Positions 52,258-61,767 of a DNA stretch of 64,000 nt are shown here, piece by piece. The translations under genes were made by a program, and so were the position numbers. The stretch is from Pseudoprimorskyibacter insulae (GTDB lineage Bacteria > Pseudomonadota > Alphaproteobacteria > Rhodobacterales > Rhodobacteraceae): the NCBI RefSeq assembly GCF_900302505.1, contig NZ_OMOJ01000005.1:1-64000 (forward strand), in the 5' to 3' direction. The number at the start of each line of letters is the position of its first letter. The first letter of the stretch is position 1. Under the pieces are notes generated by a model, which did not search any database, was not told the DNA's origin, and saw nothing but the letters and a program-made list of their open reading frames with translations.

Positions 52258-52314
52258 CCCGATCTCCGTAAACTGCATCGACCCTGACTTATGAGCCTCA
52301 AGGACCGCCCGTCA

Positions 52315-53628
52315 ATGCATCTGCTTCGATCTTTGCTGCTTGCCGCGATGACCTTTGTCATCAGCACCGTGTCGGCGGGCGCCGCGTCCCTGATCCGCGA
52401 TGCCGATATCGAATATGCGCTTGGCGAACTGGCGGCCCCGGTGTTGCAGGCCGCCGGGCTGAACCCGTCGCGCGTTCGCGTGCTGCTAGTCGATGACAGC
52501 AGCCTGAATGCCTTTGTGATCGACACACGTTATATCTTTATTCACACCGGCCTGCTGCAACGTCTGACCAGCGCGGGCGAGTTGCAGGCCGTCATCGCGC
52601 ATGAGGCCGCCCATATCGCCAATGGCCATATCACCCGGCGCATGGCCAATTTCCGGTCTGCCAAAACCGCCGCCGGAATCGGCATGGCCTTGGCCGCCGT
52701 CGCTGCCGCCAGCGGCGCCGGAGAGGCCGCCGTTGGCTTTGCCGCAGGTGCGCAATCCTCGGCAACGCGCCTGTTTCTGGCCCATACCCGCGCTGAGGAA
52801 GCCTCAGCCGATCAAAGCGCGGTGCGGTTCATGGCCCGTGCCGGGGTCGACCCGCGCGGTGCCGTCAAAGTGATGGAGATGTTCTCGGGCCAAGAGTTGC
52901 TGGCCGAACATCGCCAAGATCCCTACACCCGCAGCCATCCCCTGTCGCGCGACCGGGTCCGAGCCTTGAACGGGTTTGTCACCGTCTATGGCAAGGATCT
53001 GCCCGAAGATCCCACAGCCGCCTATTGGTTCGACCGGGCCAGCGGCAAACTCAGCGGCTTCACCCGCGCCCCGGCCTGGACCCTGCGCCGGGCCGAGGAG
53101 TCCGTATCCGCCGACATTACCTGGATGCGGCGCGCCGCCGCCTATCATCGCCAATCAAACGCCGCCAAAGCCCTGGCGGCCATTGATAAATCCCTGTCGA
53201 TCCGTCCGGGCGACCCCTTCTATTTAGACCTCAAAGGGCAAATTCAACTGGAAAGCCGCCAATTCGCCAACGCCGTCCAAACCTATGCCGCCGCCGTCAA
53301 ATCCAGTGGCAACAATGCCCAAGTCTTAGGCGGTTATGGCCGCGCCCTTCTGGCGGTCGATCAGCCTAAGAACGCGATCAAAGTTCTCGAACAGGCCCGC
53401 ACACGCGATTACACCGACGGGCGCGTTCTGCGCGATCTGGCCGTCGCCTACGCCGGAACCGGGCAAAACGCCATGGCGTCGCTGGTGACCGCCGAACGCT
53501 ACGCCCTAAATGGGCGCATGAAAGATGCCGCCATCCACGCAAAACGCGCCGCAGGCGCCCTGCCGCAGGGGTCTGGGCCGTGGCAGCGAGCGCAGGATGT
53601 GCTAAACGCAGCCAAACGGGCCGAATAG
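52315..53628 (+). CDS. Periplasmic M48 metalloprotease with TPR repeats (BepA-like)
   Basis: This 437-residue protein has a signal peptide (MHLLRSLLLAAMTFVISTVSAGAAS), an M48 peptidase domain with the zinc motif HEAAHIANGH and the downstream zinc Glu in TRAEEASADQSAV, and a C-terminal TPR region (about 290-430). E. coli BepA has the same plan and acts on outer-membrane protein and LPS assembly (LptD). A similar periplasmic quality-control role is inferred. The ATG at 52315 places the signal peptide at the N-terminus. A codon at 52291 is possible but adds residues without a clear ribosome site. Confidence 0.9.
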   Translation: MHLLRSLLLAAMTFVISTVSAGAASLIRDADIEYALGELAAPVLQAAGLNPSRVRVLLVDDSSLNAFVIDTRYIFIHTGLLQRLTSAGELQAVIAHEAAHIANGHITRRMANFRSAKTAAGIGMALAAVAAASGAGEAAVGFAAGAQSSATRLFLAHTRAEEASADQSAVRFMARAGVDPRGAVKVMEMFSGQELLAEHRQDPYTRSHPLSRDRVRALNGFVTVYGKDLPEDPTAAYWFDRASGKLSGFTRAPAWTLRRAEESVSADITWMRRAAAYHRQSNAAKALAAIDKSLSIRPGDPFYLDLKGQIQLESRQFANAVQTYAAAVKSSGNNAQVLGGYGRALLAVDQPKNAIKVLEQARTRDYTDGRVLRDLAVAYAGTGQNAMASLVTAERYALNGRMKDAAIHAKRAAGALPQGSGPWQRAQDVLNAAKRAE

Positions 53629-53652
53629 CCCACTCATCTCAGGGAGCCTTCC

Positions 53653-54402
53653 ATGAAATCCACCCTTTCCGTCTTCGCTCTGATGGTCGGCCTTGCCGGA
53701 CCGGCTGCGGCTTTCGACATCACCGCCATGACCGATGACGAACGCGCTGCCTTTCGGGCCGAAGTCCGCGCCTATCTGATGGACAATCCCGAGATCATCA
53801 TCGAAGCGGTCAACTCGCTTGAAGCCAAACAAGCCGAGGCGCAGGCCGAAAACGATGTCTCCATGGTTCAGGACAACATGAACGAATTGGTCAACGATCC
53901 GCGCAGTTGGGCTGGCGGAAATCTTGACGGCGATATCACCTTGGTCGAATTCATCGATTACCGCTGCGGCTATTGCCGCAAAGCCCATGACGAAGTGGCC
54001 GATCTGATCGAAAGCGATGGAAATATCCGCTTTATTGTCAAAGAGTTCCCGATTCTCGGCGAAGCCTCTCTTACCTCCTCTCGTTTTGCCATCGCCACGC
54101 AGATGATCGCGGGCGATGATGCCTATAAATCTGTGCATGATACGCTGATCACGCTATCGCAGGATCCGTCCGAACCCGTTCTGCGCCGCATCGCAACCAC
54201 CCTTGGCCTTGATGCCGATGCAATCATCGCTGGCATGTCCGACCCCGAAGTGACGCGCCGCATCGCGGAAACCCGCGCCTTGGCACAGCGCCTCCAGATC
54301 AACGGCACGCCGACCTTTGTCCTCGAGACACAAATGCTTCGCGGCTATGTGCCTTTGGACGCAATGCGCAGCATCGTAGCCGACGTCCGCCAAGACAGCT
54401 AA
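53653..54402 (+). CDS. DsbA-family periplasmic thiol oxidoreductase
   Basis: This 249-residue secreted thioredoxin-fold protein has a signal peptide (MKSTLSVFALMVGLAGPAAA), a helical N-terminal extension of about 70 residues with a charged segment, and a DsbA domain with the active site CGYC (EFIDYRCGYCRKAHDEV) and the cis-proline in NGTPTFVLE. The plan matches Com1/DsbA-like proteins such as ScsC or BdbD that carry oligomerisation segments. Oxidant or isomerase activity cannot be distinguished. The gene starts 24 bases after the M48 protease gene and overlaps the next gene at TAATG. Confidence 0.92.
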   Translation: MKSTLSVFALMVGLAGPAAAFDITAMTDDERAAFRAEVRAYLMDNPEIIIEAVNSLEAKQAEAQAENDVSMVQDNMNELVNDPRSWAGGNLDGDITLVEFIDYRCGYCRKAHDEVADLIESDGNIRFIVKEFPILGEASLTSSRFAIATQMIAGDDAYKSVHDTLITLSQDPSEPVLRRIATTLGLDADAIIAGMSDPEVTRRIAETRALAQRLQINGTPTFVLETQMLRGYVPLDAMRSIVADVRQDS

Positions 54403-55076
54403 TGCGCTTGGCCCTTGCGCTTGGCCTGATTGCCGGCCTGCCGGTCGCGACAAACGCGACCGGGTTATTGGGTGATGACCCTTCCGCCTACACCACCCTC
54501 GGCAACGAACTTCGCTCGCTCTTTCAAGACCAGCCTGAGATCATCGCCAAGGCCATGCGCGGCCCCGTTCCCTATGCCGATGAGATTGCTGCCGATCTGA
54601 AGCTCATCGCGTCGCATAGCCAAGCGCTATTCGGCCCGCATCGCGCCAGTTTCGGAGCGTCAGAGCCAGCCAAAACAATGGCGATCCTGGTCAGGCCTGC
54701 CTGCCCTGATTGCATCGCCACGCTGGCGGACCTCCGCAACCTGTCTTCGATGCACCCAAATTGGCGGTTTGTCGTAATAGATCTGCCAGACGATCCAACG
54801 GACACCCGGCCAAAGTTGATGGCGAACATCCTTCGAACACACGGGTTTGACGCTGCCCAAACAGCGCGTTTGCTCGCAGCACAGCACCCTGACTGGACAG
54901 GCGATGATCTGGCCCGGTTCCTTAGTCTAAGCGCCCCGTCAAAGGCCAATAACCCCAGCGACAGCGCTGTGATTGCCGAGCTGGGTTTAGATTTGTTTCC
55001 GTCCTACATCCTTCCCGAAATGATGATCCGCGGACAGATGCCCACATTTGTTTTGCAACGGTATTTGTCAGACTAA
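54402..55076 (+). CDS. Secreted thioredoxin-like protein with CPDC motif
   Basis: This 224-residue protein has a signal peptide (MRLALALGLIAGLPVATNA) and a helical region similar in layout to the N-terminal part of the preceding DsbA-like protein (LGNELRSLFQDQPEIIAKAMRG). A divergent thioredoxin fold follows with VRPACPDCIATLADL (a CPDC redox motif) and an ending DLFPSYILPEMMIRGQMPTFVLQRYL, where a cis-Pro-like FPSY replaces the standard TPT. It overlaps the DsbA gene by one base (TAATG) and is probably co-made with it, perhaps as its redox partner. The family is not one I recognise with confidence. Confidence 0.7.
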   Translation: MRLALALGLIAGLPVATNATGLLGDDPSAYTTLGNELRSLFQDQPEIIAKAMRGPVPYADEIAADLKLIASHSQALFGPHRASFGASEPAKTMAILVRPACPDCIATLADLRNLSSMHPNWRFVVIDLPDDPTDTRPKLMANILRTHGFDAAQTARLLAAQHPDWTGDDLARFLSLSAPSKANNPSDSAVIAELGLDLFPSYILPEMMIRGQMPTFVLQRYLSD

Positions 55077-55202
55077 CGGCCCCAATCTAGCGCGCGGTGT
55101 GCAAAGATTCGGTTAACCGCCCCCGAGAAACGGCAAGGCGCGCGACCGTCTGATCGCGCGCCCCTTGGCGACGTGCAAAGCACGGCGCAACCCTTCATGA
55201 TT

Positions 55203-56330
55203 TTACTCGGCCGCTTTGGCCGCCTCTGCCGCGTCAATTTCTGCCGCTTTTTTCTCAACCTGCTCAACGATATGATCCACCATCGCATCATTGGACATTT
55301 TGTGGCTGGCTTTCCCCGCCAAATAGACCATGCCAGACCCCGCGCCGCCGCCGGTGAACCCAACGTCGGTCATCAAAGCCTCACCCGGGCCGTTCACCAC
55401 GCAACCTATGATGCTCAGACTCATCGGGGTTTTGATATGTTCCAGCCGTTTTTCAAGCGCCTCAACCGTTTTGATCACGTCAAACCCCTGTCGCGCGCAC
55501 GAAGGACAGGAAATGATGTTCACACCGCGATGGCGCAGGCCGAGCGACTTTAGGATTTCGTAACCTACCTTCACCTCTTCCACCGGATCGGCGGACAGGC
55601 TCACGCGAATCGTATCGCCGATTCCCATCCACAAAAGGTTACCAAGGCCAATCGCGCTTTTGATCGTGCCGGTCATCAGGCCGCCCGCCTCAGTGATCCC
55701 AAGGTGGATGGGCGCATCCGTTGCCTCAGCAATGCCCTGATAGGCCGCTGCGGCAAGAAAAACATCAGAGGCTTTCACGCTAATCTTAAACTCGTGGAAA
55801 TCATTGTCTTGCAAGATCCGGATATGTTCCAATCCGCTCTCTACCATCGCTTCGGGGCATGGTTCGCCATATTTTTCAAGCAGATGCTTCTCAAGGCTGC
55901 CAGCGTTGACCCCGATTCGAATCGAACAATTGTGATCCCGCGCGGCGGCGATAACCTCACGCACACGGTCGGCGCTGCCAATATTGCCGGGGTTGATCCG
56001 CAGACAGGCCGCGCCTGCTTCGGCGGCCTCGATCCCCCGGCGATAGTGAAAGTGAATGTCCGCCACGATCGGCACGGGGCTTTCGCGCACGATCTCTTTC
56101 AGCGCCTTGGAGGATGCTTCATCCGGGACCGACACACGCACGATATCGGCGCCAGCTTCAGCAGCAGCCTGAATCTGGGCAATTGTGCCTTTGATGTCAG
56201 TCGTTACCGTATTGGTCATAGTCTGAACAGTGATCGGCGCATCGCCGCCAACCGGCACATTGCCCACCATGATCTGACGCGATTTGCGGCGATAAATATT
56301 GCGCCACGGGCGCACGTGGTTCAGAGACAT
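55203..56330 (-). CDS. ispG: 4-hydroxy-3-methylbut-2-enyl diphosphate synthase IspG
   Basis: The 375-residue [4Fe-4S] enzyme of the MEP isoprenoid pathway converts ME-cPP to HMBPP. The N-terminal TIM-barrel begins with [19 protein letters not shown] and contains [15 protein letters not shown] and [10 protein letters not shown]. The C-terminal domain has the cluster cysteines in [12 protein letters not shown] and [10 protein letters not shown]. Length is standard for the bacterial form. It is transcribed after the RodZ-like gene (96-base gap), the same neighbour pair seen in many proteobacteria. The enzyme depends on Fe-S assembly, and a suf operon lies at the start of the window. Confidence 0.97.
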   Translation of the reverse strand: MSLNHVRPWRNIYRRKSRQIMVGNVPVGGDAPITVQTMTNTVTTDIKGTIAQIQAAAEAGADIVRVSVPDEASSKALKEIVRESPVPIVADIHFHYRRGIEAAEAGAACLRINPGNIGSADRVREVIAAARDHNCSIRIGVNAGSLEKHLLEKYGEPCPEAMVESGLEHIRILQDNDFHEFKISVKASDVFLAAAAYQGIAEATDAPIHLGITEAGGLMTGTIKSAIGLGNLLWMGIGDTIRVSLSADPVEEVKVGYEILKSLGLRHRGVNIISCPSCARQGFDVIKTVEALEKRLEHIKTPMSLSIIGCVVNGPGEALMTDVGFTGGGAGSGMVYLAGKASHKMSNDAMVDHIVEQVEKKAAEIDAAEAAKAAE

Positions 56331-56426
56331 GGCGATTTCCTGTCAGAAACAAATCTATGGTGCCAAAGCGCAGCGCCCGGCGTGCGTCACCCTAGCCAAA
56401 TATCGCGGGGGTTCAATGCGCCGAGG

Positions 56427-57998
56427 TCAATCAGCCGCAGGGGAGACCAGAGATGCGTCCAAATTGGCAAGCACACGCTGCAAATCGCCATCGGCGGTGA
56501 TATCGGCAACCTGATAACTTTGCTGCAAAGTGTCCGGCCCAAGCGCAATGTTCTTGGTAACCACACCGCTTGGCCCAGCCGGTCCAAACACACGACCATT
56601 CACGGCAAAATAAATCGCGCCGGATTCTCCCACGCGCAAGGCGGCAGGTTCTTCGGTCGCAGGCGCGATCCATGTGTCGCCGGCATTCATGATGCCTTCG
56701 TAGATCACGGATCCATCAGCGCCGCGCACCCGCACCCACGCCGGGCGCACCGCAACCATCATCACACCCTGCGCACCGTCTTGCAGCACTTTCGGCTGCG
56801 CCGGCGCATGCGCATCAGTGTTGCGCAGATCGGCCAAGACGCCGGACAGCGCCTCATCCTTGGTGACATCTGCCGGACGGTAGGCCGCAGCGAGAACGTA
56901 AGGATCAAGTTTCAGATCGGTGATCGATTGACCGCTGCGACCGGCAGGACCGTAGGTCTGACCGTTCATCGCAAAATAGAGCGCGCCGGATTCGCCAACA
57001 CTCAGCCGCGGGGTGCCCAGTTCGGCCGGAACCGTCCAGGTATCACCCGGCTGCATGGTCGCCTCATAGACAACGGCGTTGTTGGCGTCGCGCACACGCA
57101 CCCAAGCGGGACGGGCCGCAACCAATGTCAGCTTGTCGCCATCCAGAACCGAGGTGCCGGCAACCGCAGCCGAGGCGAGATCAACCTCAGGCAAGCCGGG
57201 AGTTTTGGCCGCAGCAAAAGAGCCGACAGAATTCGGGTCCAAGGTCGAAATCGGGGCATCCCGCGCGACCAAAACCGGCACATCCAAGGCCTGCGGGCGA
57301 TACAGGCGATCCATCATATCACTGCGCGGCGGCGTAAACACACCGCTGGCGGCAATCGCATCATCGGCGGCAGGTTCGGCAACCACGGTGGTCAGCGGAT
57401 CAAGATCGGACAGAACAATCGGCGTCTGTTCCACCGGCGACACCTGAACGCGCTGAACTTCCTTCAGCACGGACCAGCCGCCATAGCCAATGCCAACAAT
57501 CAACCCGATCAGAACCAAAGACGACCCAATCGCCCCCGGTTCAATCGAGGAAAAAAAGCCATCATTGGCAGGCGTAAACGGCATGCGCGGATCCATCAAC
57601 GGATCGCGCGGGCCTTTGTTGGACTTGATCCCTTGCGCCGGAACAACCGCCTTACGGCTAGAGGCCTTGTCGGACATGCCATGCGCGGTTGAAAAACCGC
57701 TTTCGGCACAAAAAGCCGCGAAGGTTTCGTCCGCGTCAAGGTTGAGGTAGCGCGCATAGGATCGCACGTAACCTGCGATAAACCCTGGCGTTTCAAAAAC
57801 GTCAGGGTCGCAATTTTCAATCGCAGCGATGTAAGTGGCCTTGATCCGCAAATCACGCTGAACGTCCAGAAGGGACTTGCCCATCGTGGCCCGTTCACCG
57901 CGCATGATGTCGCCGAGTCGGAGTTCAAAATCGTCAAAGCTTTTCGGCTCTGCGATATCTTCCTTAACCTCGCGCTGGGTTTTCCACCCGATCACCAT
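56427..57998 (-). CDS. RodZ-like cytoskeletal protein with two DUF4115 domains
   Basis: This 523-residue protein has a cytoplasmic HTH of the RodZ type (LRLGDIMRGERATMGKSLLDVQRDLRIKATYIAAIENCD, followed by GFIAGYVRSYARYLNLD), a single transmembrane helix near residue 155 (GSSLVLIGLIVGIGYGGWSVL), a low-complexity periplasmic linker, and two copies of the DUF4115 beta domain. Each copy has (V/A)RPAWVRVR, a GDTW motif and RVGESGA(L/I)YFA(M/V)NG. Usual RodZ has one copy and is 330-350 residues long. RodZ links MreB to the wall-synthesis machinery. The upstream start has no strong ribosome site, so an internal start is possible. Confidence 0.85.
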   Translation of the reverse strand: MVIGWKTQREVKEDIAEPKSFDDFELRLGDIMRGERATMGKSLLDVQRDLRIKATYIAAIENCDPDVFETPGFIAGYVRSYARYLNLDADETFAAFCAESGFSTAHGMSDKASSRKAVVPAQGIKSNKGPRDPLMDPRMPFTPANDGFFSSIEPGAIGSSLVLIGLIVGIGYGGWSVLKEVQRVQVSPVEQTPIVLSDLDPLTTVVAEPAADDAIAASGVFTPPRSDMMDRLYRPQALDVPVLVARDAPISTLDPNSVGSFAAAKTPGLPEVDLASAAVAGTSVLDGDKLTLVAARPAWVRVRDANNAVVYEATMQPGDTWTVPAELGTPRLSVGESGALYFAMNGQTYGPAGRSGQSITDLKLDPYVLAAAYRPADVTKDEALSGVLADLRNTDAHAPAQPKVLQDGAQGVMMVAVRPAWVRVRGADGSVIYEGIMNAGDTWIAPATEEPAALRVGESGAIYFAVNGRVFGPAGPSGVVTKNIALGPDTLQQSYQVADITADGDLQRVLANLDASLVSPAAD

Positions 57999-58124
57999 GC
58001 CAGCTGCCCCATTTCCACCAACTGTCGATACGTGCCTGTTTTACGCGGCCCGCTTCGATTCGTGCTGCGCTTGTTATTTACAACACCCTAGCACATCGCA
58101 AGAAACTTTGTAGCGTTCGGCGGT

Positions 58125-59354
58125 TTAGGCACTCAGTTCGGCACGATTCAGCGCACAGTGGCTCCAAAGCTCGTCCATAGCGCGAATAAGATGGTCAATC
58201 TCAGCCGGGCCGTGAACGGGCGACGGGGTAAAGCGCAGCCGCTCAGTGCCACGCGGAACCGTTGGAAAGTTGATCGGTTGGACATAAATGCCGTAGCCTT
58301 CCAGCATCATATCCGACAACTTCTTGGTGTGCTTCGGATCGCCAACGATCACCGGCACAATATGCGAGCCGTGGTCGATGATCGGCAGGCCCATGCCCTT
58401 GAGGCGGGTCTTCAGGATCTTGGCTTGGGTCTGGTGCCTATCGCGCAGCTTTTGTCCTTCGGAGGTCTTCAGGAAGGCAACCGAGGCCGCCGCCCCAGCC
58501 GCAACCGCAGGCGGCAGCGAGGTGGTGAAGATGAACCCCGGCGCATAAGACCTGATCGCGTCACACATTTTTTCAGATGCCGCAATATAGCCGCCCATCA
58601 CGCCATAGGCCTTGGCCAGCGTGGCGTTGATGATGTCGATGCGGTGCATCAAGCGGTCACGTTCGGCCACGCCCGCGCCGCGGGGGCCGTACATGCCAAC
58701 GGCGTGCACTTCGTCGATATAGGTCAGCGCGCCGAATTCATCGGCCAGATCACAGATTTCTTCGATCGGACCAAAATCGCCGTCCATCGAATAGACCGAT
58801 TCAAAGGCGATCAGCTTGGGCGCGTTCGGATCGTCGGCCTCCAGCTTGGCGCGCAGATCGGCGATATCGTTGTGCTTGAAGATACGCTTGGCCCCACCGT
58901 TGCGGCGGATGCCTTCGATCATCGAAGCGTGGTTCAGCTCATCCGAATAGATGATCAGACCGGGGAAAAGTTTCGGCAATGTGCTAAGGGTCGCATCATT
59001 GGCGATATAGGCAGAGGTGAACAGAAGCGCCGCTTCCTTGCCGTGCAAGTCGGCCAGTTCGGCCTCGAGGCGCTTGTGATACACCGTGGTGCCCGAAATG
59101 TTGCGCGTCCCGCCCGAGCCCGCGCCCGTGGCGTCAATCGCTTCGTGCATGGCGGCCAGAACAACCGGATGCTGGCCCATGCCCAGATAGTCGTTGCCGC
59201 ACCAAACGGTGATCGGCTTTTCGTCGCCCTTAGCGGTGCGCCAAGTTGCGTGAGGGAACTGACCCTTCTTACGCTCGATATCAATGAACGTGCGATAACG
59301 GCCTTCTTTGTGAAGGGCGTTCAGGGCGTCGTCGAGTTTCGCGGTGTAGTCCAC
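58125..59354 (-). CDS. hemA: 5-aminolevulinate synthase
   Basis: The 409-residue PLP enzyme condenses glycine and succinyl-CoA to 5-aminolevulinate, the C4 route to haem used by alphaproteobacteria. The PLP lysine is K248 in [15 protein letters not shown], the same number as in R. capsulatus ALAS, which confirms the GTG start at 59354. AGGAGGAG lies just upstream. [13 protein letters not shown]-like [29 protein letters not shown] and [17 protein letters not shown] are family blocks. Monocistronic as far as visible. In this bacterial group there are often two ALAS genes. This one has no obvious FnrL box in the short upstream region. Confidence 0.96.
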   Translation of the reverse strand: MDYTAKLDDALNALHKEGRYRTFIDIERKKGQFPHATWRTAKGDEKPITVWCGNDYLGMGQHPVVLAAMHEAIDATGAGSGGTRNISGTTVYHKRLEAELADLHGKEAALLFTSAYIANDATLSTLPKLFPGLIIYSDELNHASMIEGIRRNGGAKRIFKHNDIADLRAKLEADDPNAPKLIAFESVYSMDGDFGPIEEICDLADEFGALTYIDEVHAVGMYGPRGAGVAERDRLMHRIDIINATLAKAYGVMGGYIAASEKMCDAIRSYAPGFIFTTSLPPAVAAGAAASVAFLKTSEGQKLRDRHQTQAKILKTRLKGMGLPIIDHGSHIVPVIVGDPKHTKKLSDMMLEGYGIYVQPINFPTVPRGTERLRFTPSPVHGPAEIDHLIRAMDELWSHCALNRAELSA

Positions 59355-59383
59355 CGTACTCCTCCTGTGCTTAGGGCTGTCCC

Positions 59384-59590
59384 TCAGGCAGCGATCAGCG
59401 GATTGTGTCCGCATTCAATTTTATGAATGGATACTAAAGGTGCATCCTCATGGCAACTCTTTTGGTGCGGACCAAGCGTCGCATCTTTGATCTCGGTCAA
59501 ATGGCGGCAATAGGCAACTGCGACTTTCGCGGCAATCCGAAAAATTCCCGCCTCGGCGTCGCTTATCGGAAACTCGCGTTTCTGTCCCAT
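59384..59590 (-). CDS. Small hypothetical protein upstream of hemA
   Basis: A possible 68-residue protein starting [20 protein letters not shown] lies in the same direction as hemA and ends 30 bases before it. AGAGGAT precedes the ATG at 59590. It has three cysteines and three histidines in its C-terminal half ([26 protein letters not shown]), which could bind a metal. No homologous family comes to mind. The stretch 59591-59854 beyond it shows no clear gene. Confidence 0.4.
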   Translation of the reverse strand: MGQKREFPISDAEAGIFRIAAKVAVAYCRHLTEIKDATLGPHQKSCHEDAPLVSIHKIECGHNPLIAA

Positions 59591-59854
59591 CACATCCTCT
59601 TGATCCCATGCGTCTCTTGCCGCACCGCAGCAGAACACGCAAAACCAACCGGCGGTTTGGCGCCCCTGCAGGTCATAGGTACGGATGCAATGCCCAAAGA
59701 TTGAACAGATCGGGCGAAATTCGCCATTTCCGAATGCACAAAATGGGCGGAAATGCCCCCCATAGGCAGGAGTTCCATACTCGACGCGGACGCAAAATGC
59801 CTCAAATCTGACATCAGACGTTTTTTACATCACATTCATTTTTCGGGATTTTTC

Positions 59855-60187
59855 ATGTTTGACACCTTGGGACATGCCAACGCGCCCCCGGTCCTGTTGA
59901 TGGTCGCCACAATCGGGCACATCATAATGGTCCTGGGCATGCGCCATAGCACGCGCGGCTTTGGATTTCTGGGCGCGGCCGTCGCGGCCATCGGGTTCGG
60001 CCTCGCCTTTCTGGCGGAAATCCGGCTGCTGCACAGCACCGAAATCGCGCAGCTCTATATTCTGGCGATCTGCGCTGAGACCTTCGTGGTTCTGGGGTTT
60101 GCCGCATGGGTCGGGGATGAGGCAAAGCCGCGCCGGGATCTGGCCGCCTGCGTGGTGATGGCCGGATTGATCGCTGCCACAACGTGA
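59855..60187 (+). CDS. Small integral membrane protein, function unknown
   Basis: This 110-residue protein has three or four hydrophobic helices (PPVLLMVATIGHIIMVLGM; GFLGAAVAAIGFGLAFLAEI; LYILAICAETFVVLGFAAWVG; DLAACVVMAGLIAATT). No charged catalytic residues or known motif. The ATG at 59855 gives the first helix directly. The ribosome site is weak. It precedes the M20 peptidase gene by 60 bases on the same strand. The coding pattern is good but the family is unrecognised. Confidence 0.55.
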   Translation: MFDTLGHANAPPVLLMVATIGHIIMVLGMRHSTRGFGFLGAAVAAIGFGLAFLAEIRLLHSTEIAQLYILAICAETFVVLGFAAWVGDEAKPRRDLAACVVMAGLIAATT

Positions 60188-60247
60188 CCGGCTGGACAGC
60201 GCCAAGGGCCGTGATACGGTCGGATCATCAAACGAACGGAGATCCGA

Positions 60248-61615
60248 ATGTCGCTCGACGCCACCCTTGCCCGCATCGATTCTGACCTGCCACAGGCCAC
60301 CGAACGCCTGTTCGAGCTGTTGCGAATCCCGTCCATCTCAACCGATCCGGCCTATAAGGACGATTGCCAAACCGCCGCCGATTGGCTGGTCGCCGATCTT
60401 GAATCCATCGGCGCGACTGTCAGCAAACGGCATACCCCCGGCCATCCGATGGTCGTCGGCCACATCGACGGCAAAGGCCCGCACGTTCTGTTCTATGGTC
60501 ACTACGATGTGCAGCCAGTCGATCCGCTGGACCTATGGGACCGTGATCCGTTTGACCCTGAATTGCAGGACACCCCGAACGGCAAAGTGATCCGCGCGCG
60601 CGGTTCCAGTGATGACAAGGGCCAGCTGATGACCTTTGTTGAAGCCTGCCGCGCCTGGAAAGCGGTCAATGGCACCCTTCCCTGCAAGATCACCTTCTTC
60701 TTTGAAGGCGAAGAGGAATCGGGCTCGCCCTCGCTGATCCCGTTCATGAAGGACAACGCGGACGAGCTGACCGCCGATATCGCCCTGATCTGCGACACCG
60801 GCCTGTTTGACAGCCGTGTTCCGGGCATTGTCACCATGCTGCGCGGGCTGCTGGGCGAAGAGATCACCATCACCGGCCCATCCAAAGACCTGCATTCCGG
60901 CATGTACGGCGGTGCGGCGATGAACCCGGTCCGCGTTCTGTCGAAAATCATCGCCAGCCTGCATGACGACACGGGGCGCGTCACCGTTCCGGGCTTTTAT
61001 GACGGCGTGCCGGACCTGCCCGAAGACGTGGCCGCGCAATGGGAGGGACTGGGCTTTGACCATACGGCATTTCTGGGCGATGTCGGCCTGAGCCATCCGG
61101 CGGGCGAACAGGACCGCACCGCGCTCGAGATGATCTGGTCGCGCCCCACCTGCGAAGTGAACGGCATCAAGGGCGGCTACACCGGCGACGGGTTCAAGAC
61201 CGTTCTGCCGTCAAAAGCCAGCGCCAAGATCAGCTTCCGCCTTGTTGGCACCCAAGACCCGCACAAGATCCGCGAAAGCTTCCGCGCCTATGTCAAATCC
61301 ATGCTGCCCCCCGATTGCGAGGTCAGTTTCCATGGCCACGGCGCTTCGCCTGCCTCGCAAATGCAGACGGACAACCCCACCTTCCCCAAGGCGCTAGAGG
61401 CGCTGAGCGAAGAATACGGGATGGCGGCGGCCTATATCGGCTGCGGCGGTTCGATCCCGATTGCGGGCTATTTCAAGAACTACCTTGGGATGGATGCGCT
61501 TTTGGCGGGGTTCGGCAAAGACGACGACCAAATCCATTCCCCGAATGAAAAATACGATCTGGAAAGCTTCCATAAGGGCATCCGCAGCTGGGCTCGGTTG
61601 CTGGCGCGGCTCTGA
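60248..61615 (+). CDS. M20-family metallopeptidase (dipeptidase-like)
   Basis: This 455-residue M20 peptidase binds two zinc ions. The first ligands and catalytic Asp are in HVLFYGHYDVQPVDP, then ARGSSDDKGQLMTF, and the general-base Glu pair is in FFEGEEESGSPSL. Later ligands are around ICDTGLFD and the final VGCGGSIPIAGYF-type region (IGCGGSIPI). The inserted dimerisation domain (about residues 195-345) contains GPSKDLHSGMYGGAAMNPV. The whole resembles carnosinase-like dipeptidases. The peptide substrate is unknown. GGAGA precedes the ATG at 60248. It stands alone between a small membrane protein and a possible terminator. Confidence 0.9.
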   Translation: MSLDATLARIDSDLPQATERLFELLRIPSISTDPAYKDDCQTAADWLVADLESIGATVSKRHTPGHPMVVGHIDGKGPHVLFYGHYDVQPVDPLDLWDRDPFDPELQDTPNGKVIRARGSSDDKGQLMTFVEACRAWKAVNGTLPCKITFFFEGEEESGSPSLIPFMKDNADELTADIALICDTGLFDSRVPGIVTMLRGLLGEEITITGPSKDLHSGMYGGAAMNPVRVLSKIIASLHDDTGRVTVPGFYDGVPDLPEDVAAQWEGLGFDHTAFLGDVGLSHPAGEQDRTALEMIWSRPTCEVNGIKGGYTGDGFKTVLPSKASAKISFRLVGTQDPHKIRESFRAYVKSMLPPDCEVSFHGHGASPASQMQTDNPTFPKALEALSEEYGMAAAYIGCGGSIPIAGYFKNYLGMDALLAGFGKDDDQIHSPNEKYDLESFHKGIRSWARLLARL

Positions 61616-61633
61616 TGCGCTTTACGTAAAGTC

Positions 61634-61676
61634 AAAAGTAGCGCCTATTCTATCGAAGGGTGGATGGGCGCCTTTT
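61634..61676 (+). terminator. Possible terminator after the M20 peptidase
   Basis: AAAAG-ta-GCGCC (61634-61645) can pair with GGCGC-c-TTTT (61667-61676) over a 21-nt loop. Just before it lies a perfect 12-bp palindrome CTTTACGTAAAG (61620-61631). The rest of the 152-base gap to the next gene is AT-richer than its surroundings and holds nothing else I can name. Confidence 0.4.
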
Positions 61677-61767
61677 GATTACACCATATAAGGAAAATTT
61701 TAACCTTTACGGCAAGTTCCGCGTGCTTGCCGCAATCTGACCACATTCCAATTTCATAGATTCGCGC

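Noticed and set aside
55704-57692. 662-codon plus-strand open frame spanning ispG and rodZ antisense
   Set aside because: It crosses two confirmed genes and its Arg/His/Asn-rich composition fits an antisense shadow.
59450-59704. Plus-strand 84-codon frame upstream of the small membrane protein gene
   Set aside because: It overlaps the more plausible minus-strand small gene, has no clear ribosome site and no protein-like pattern.
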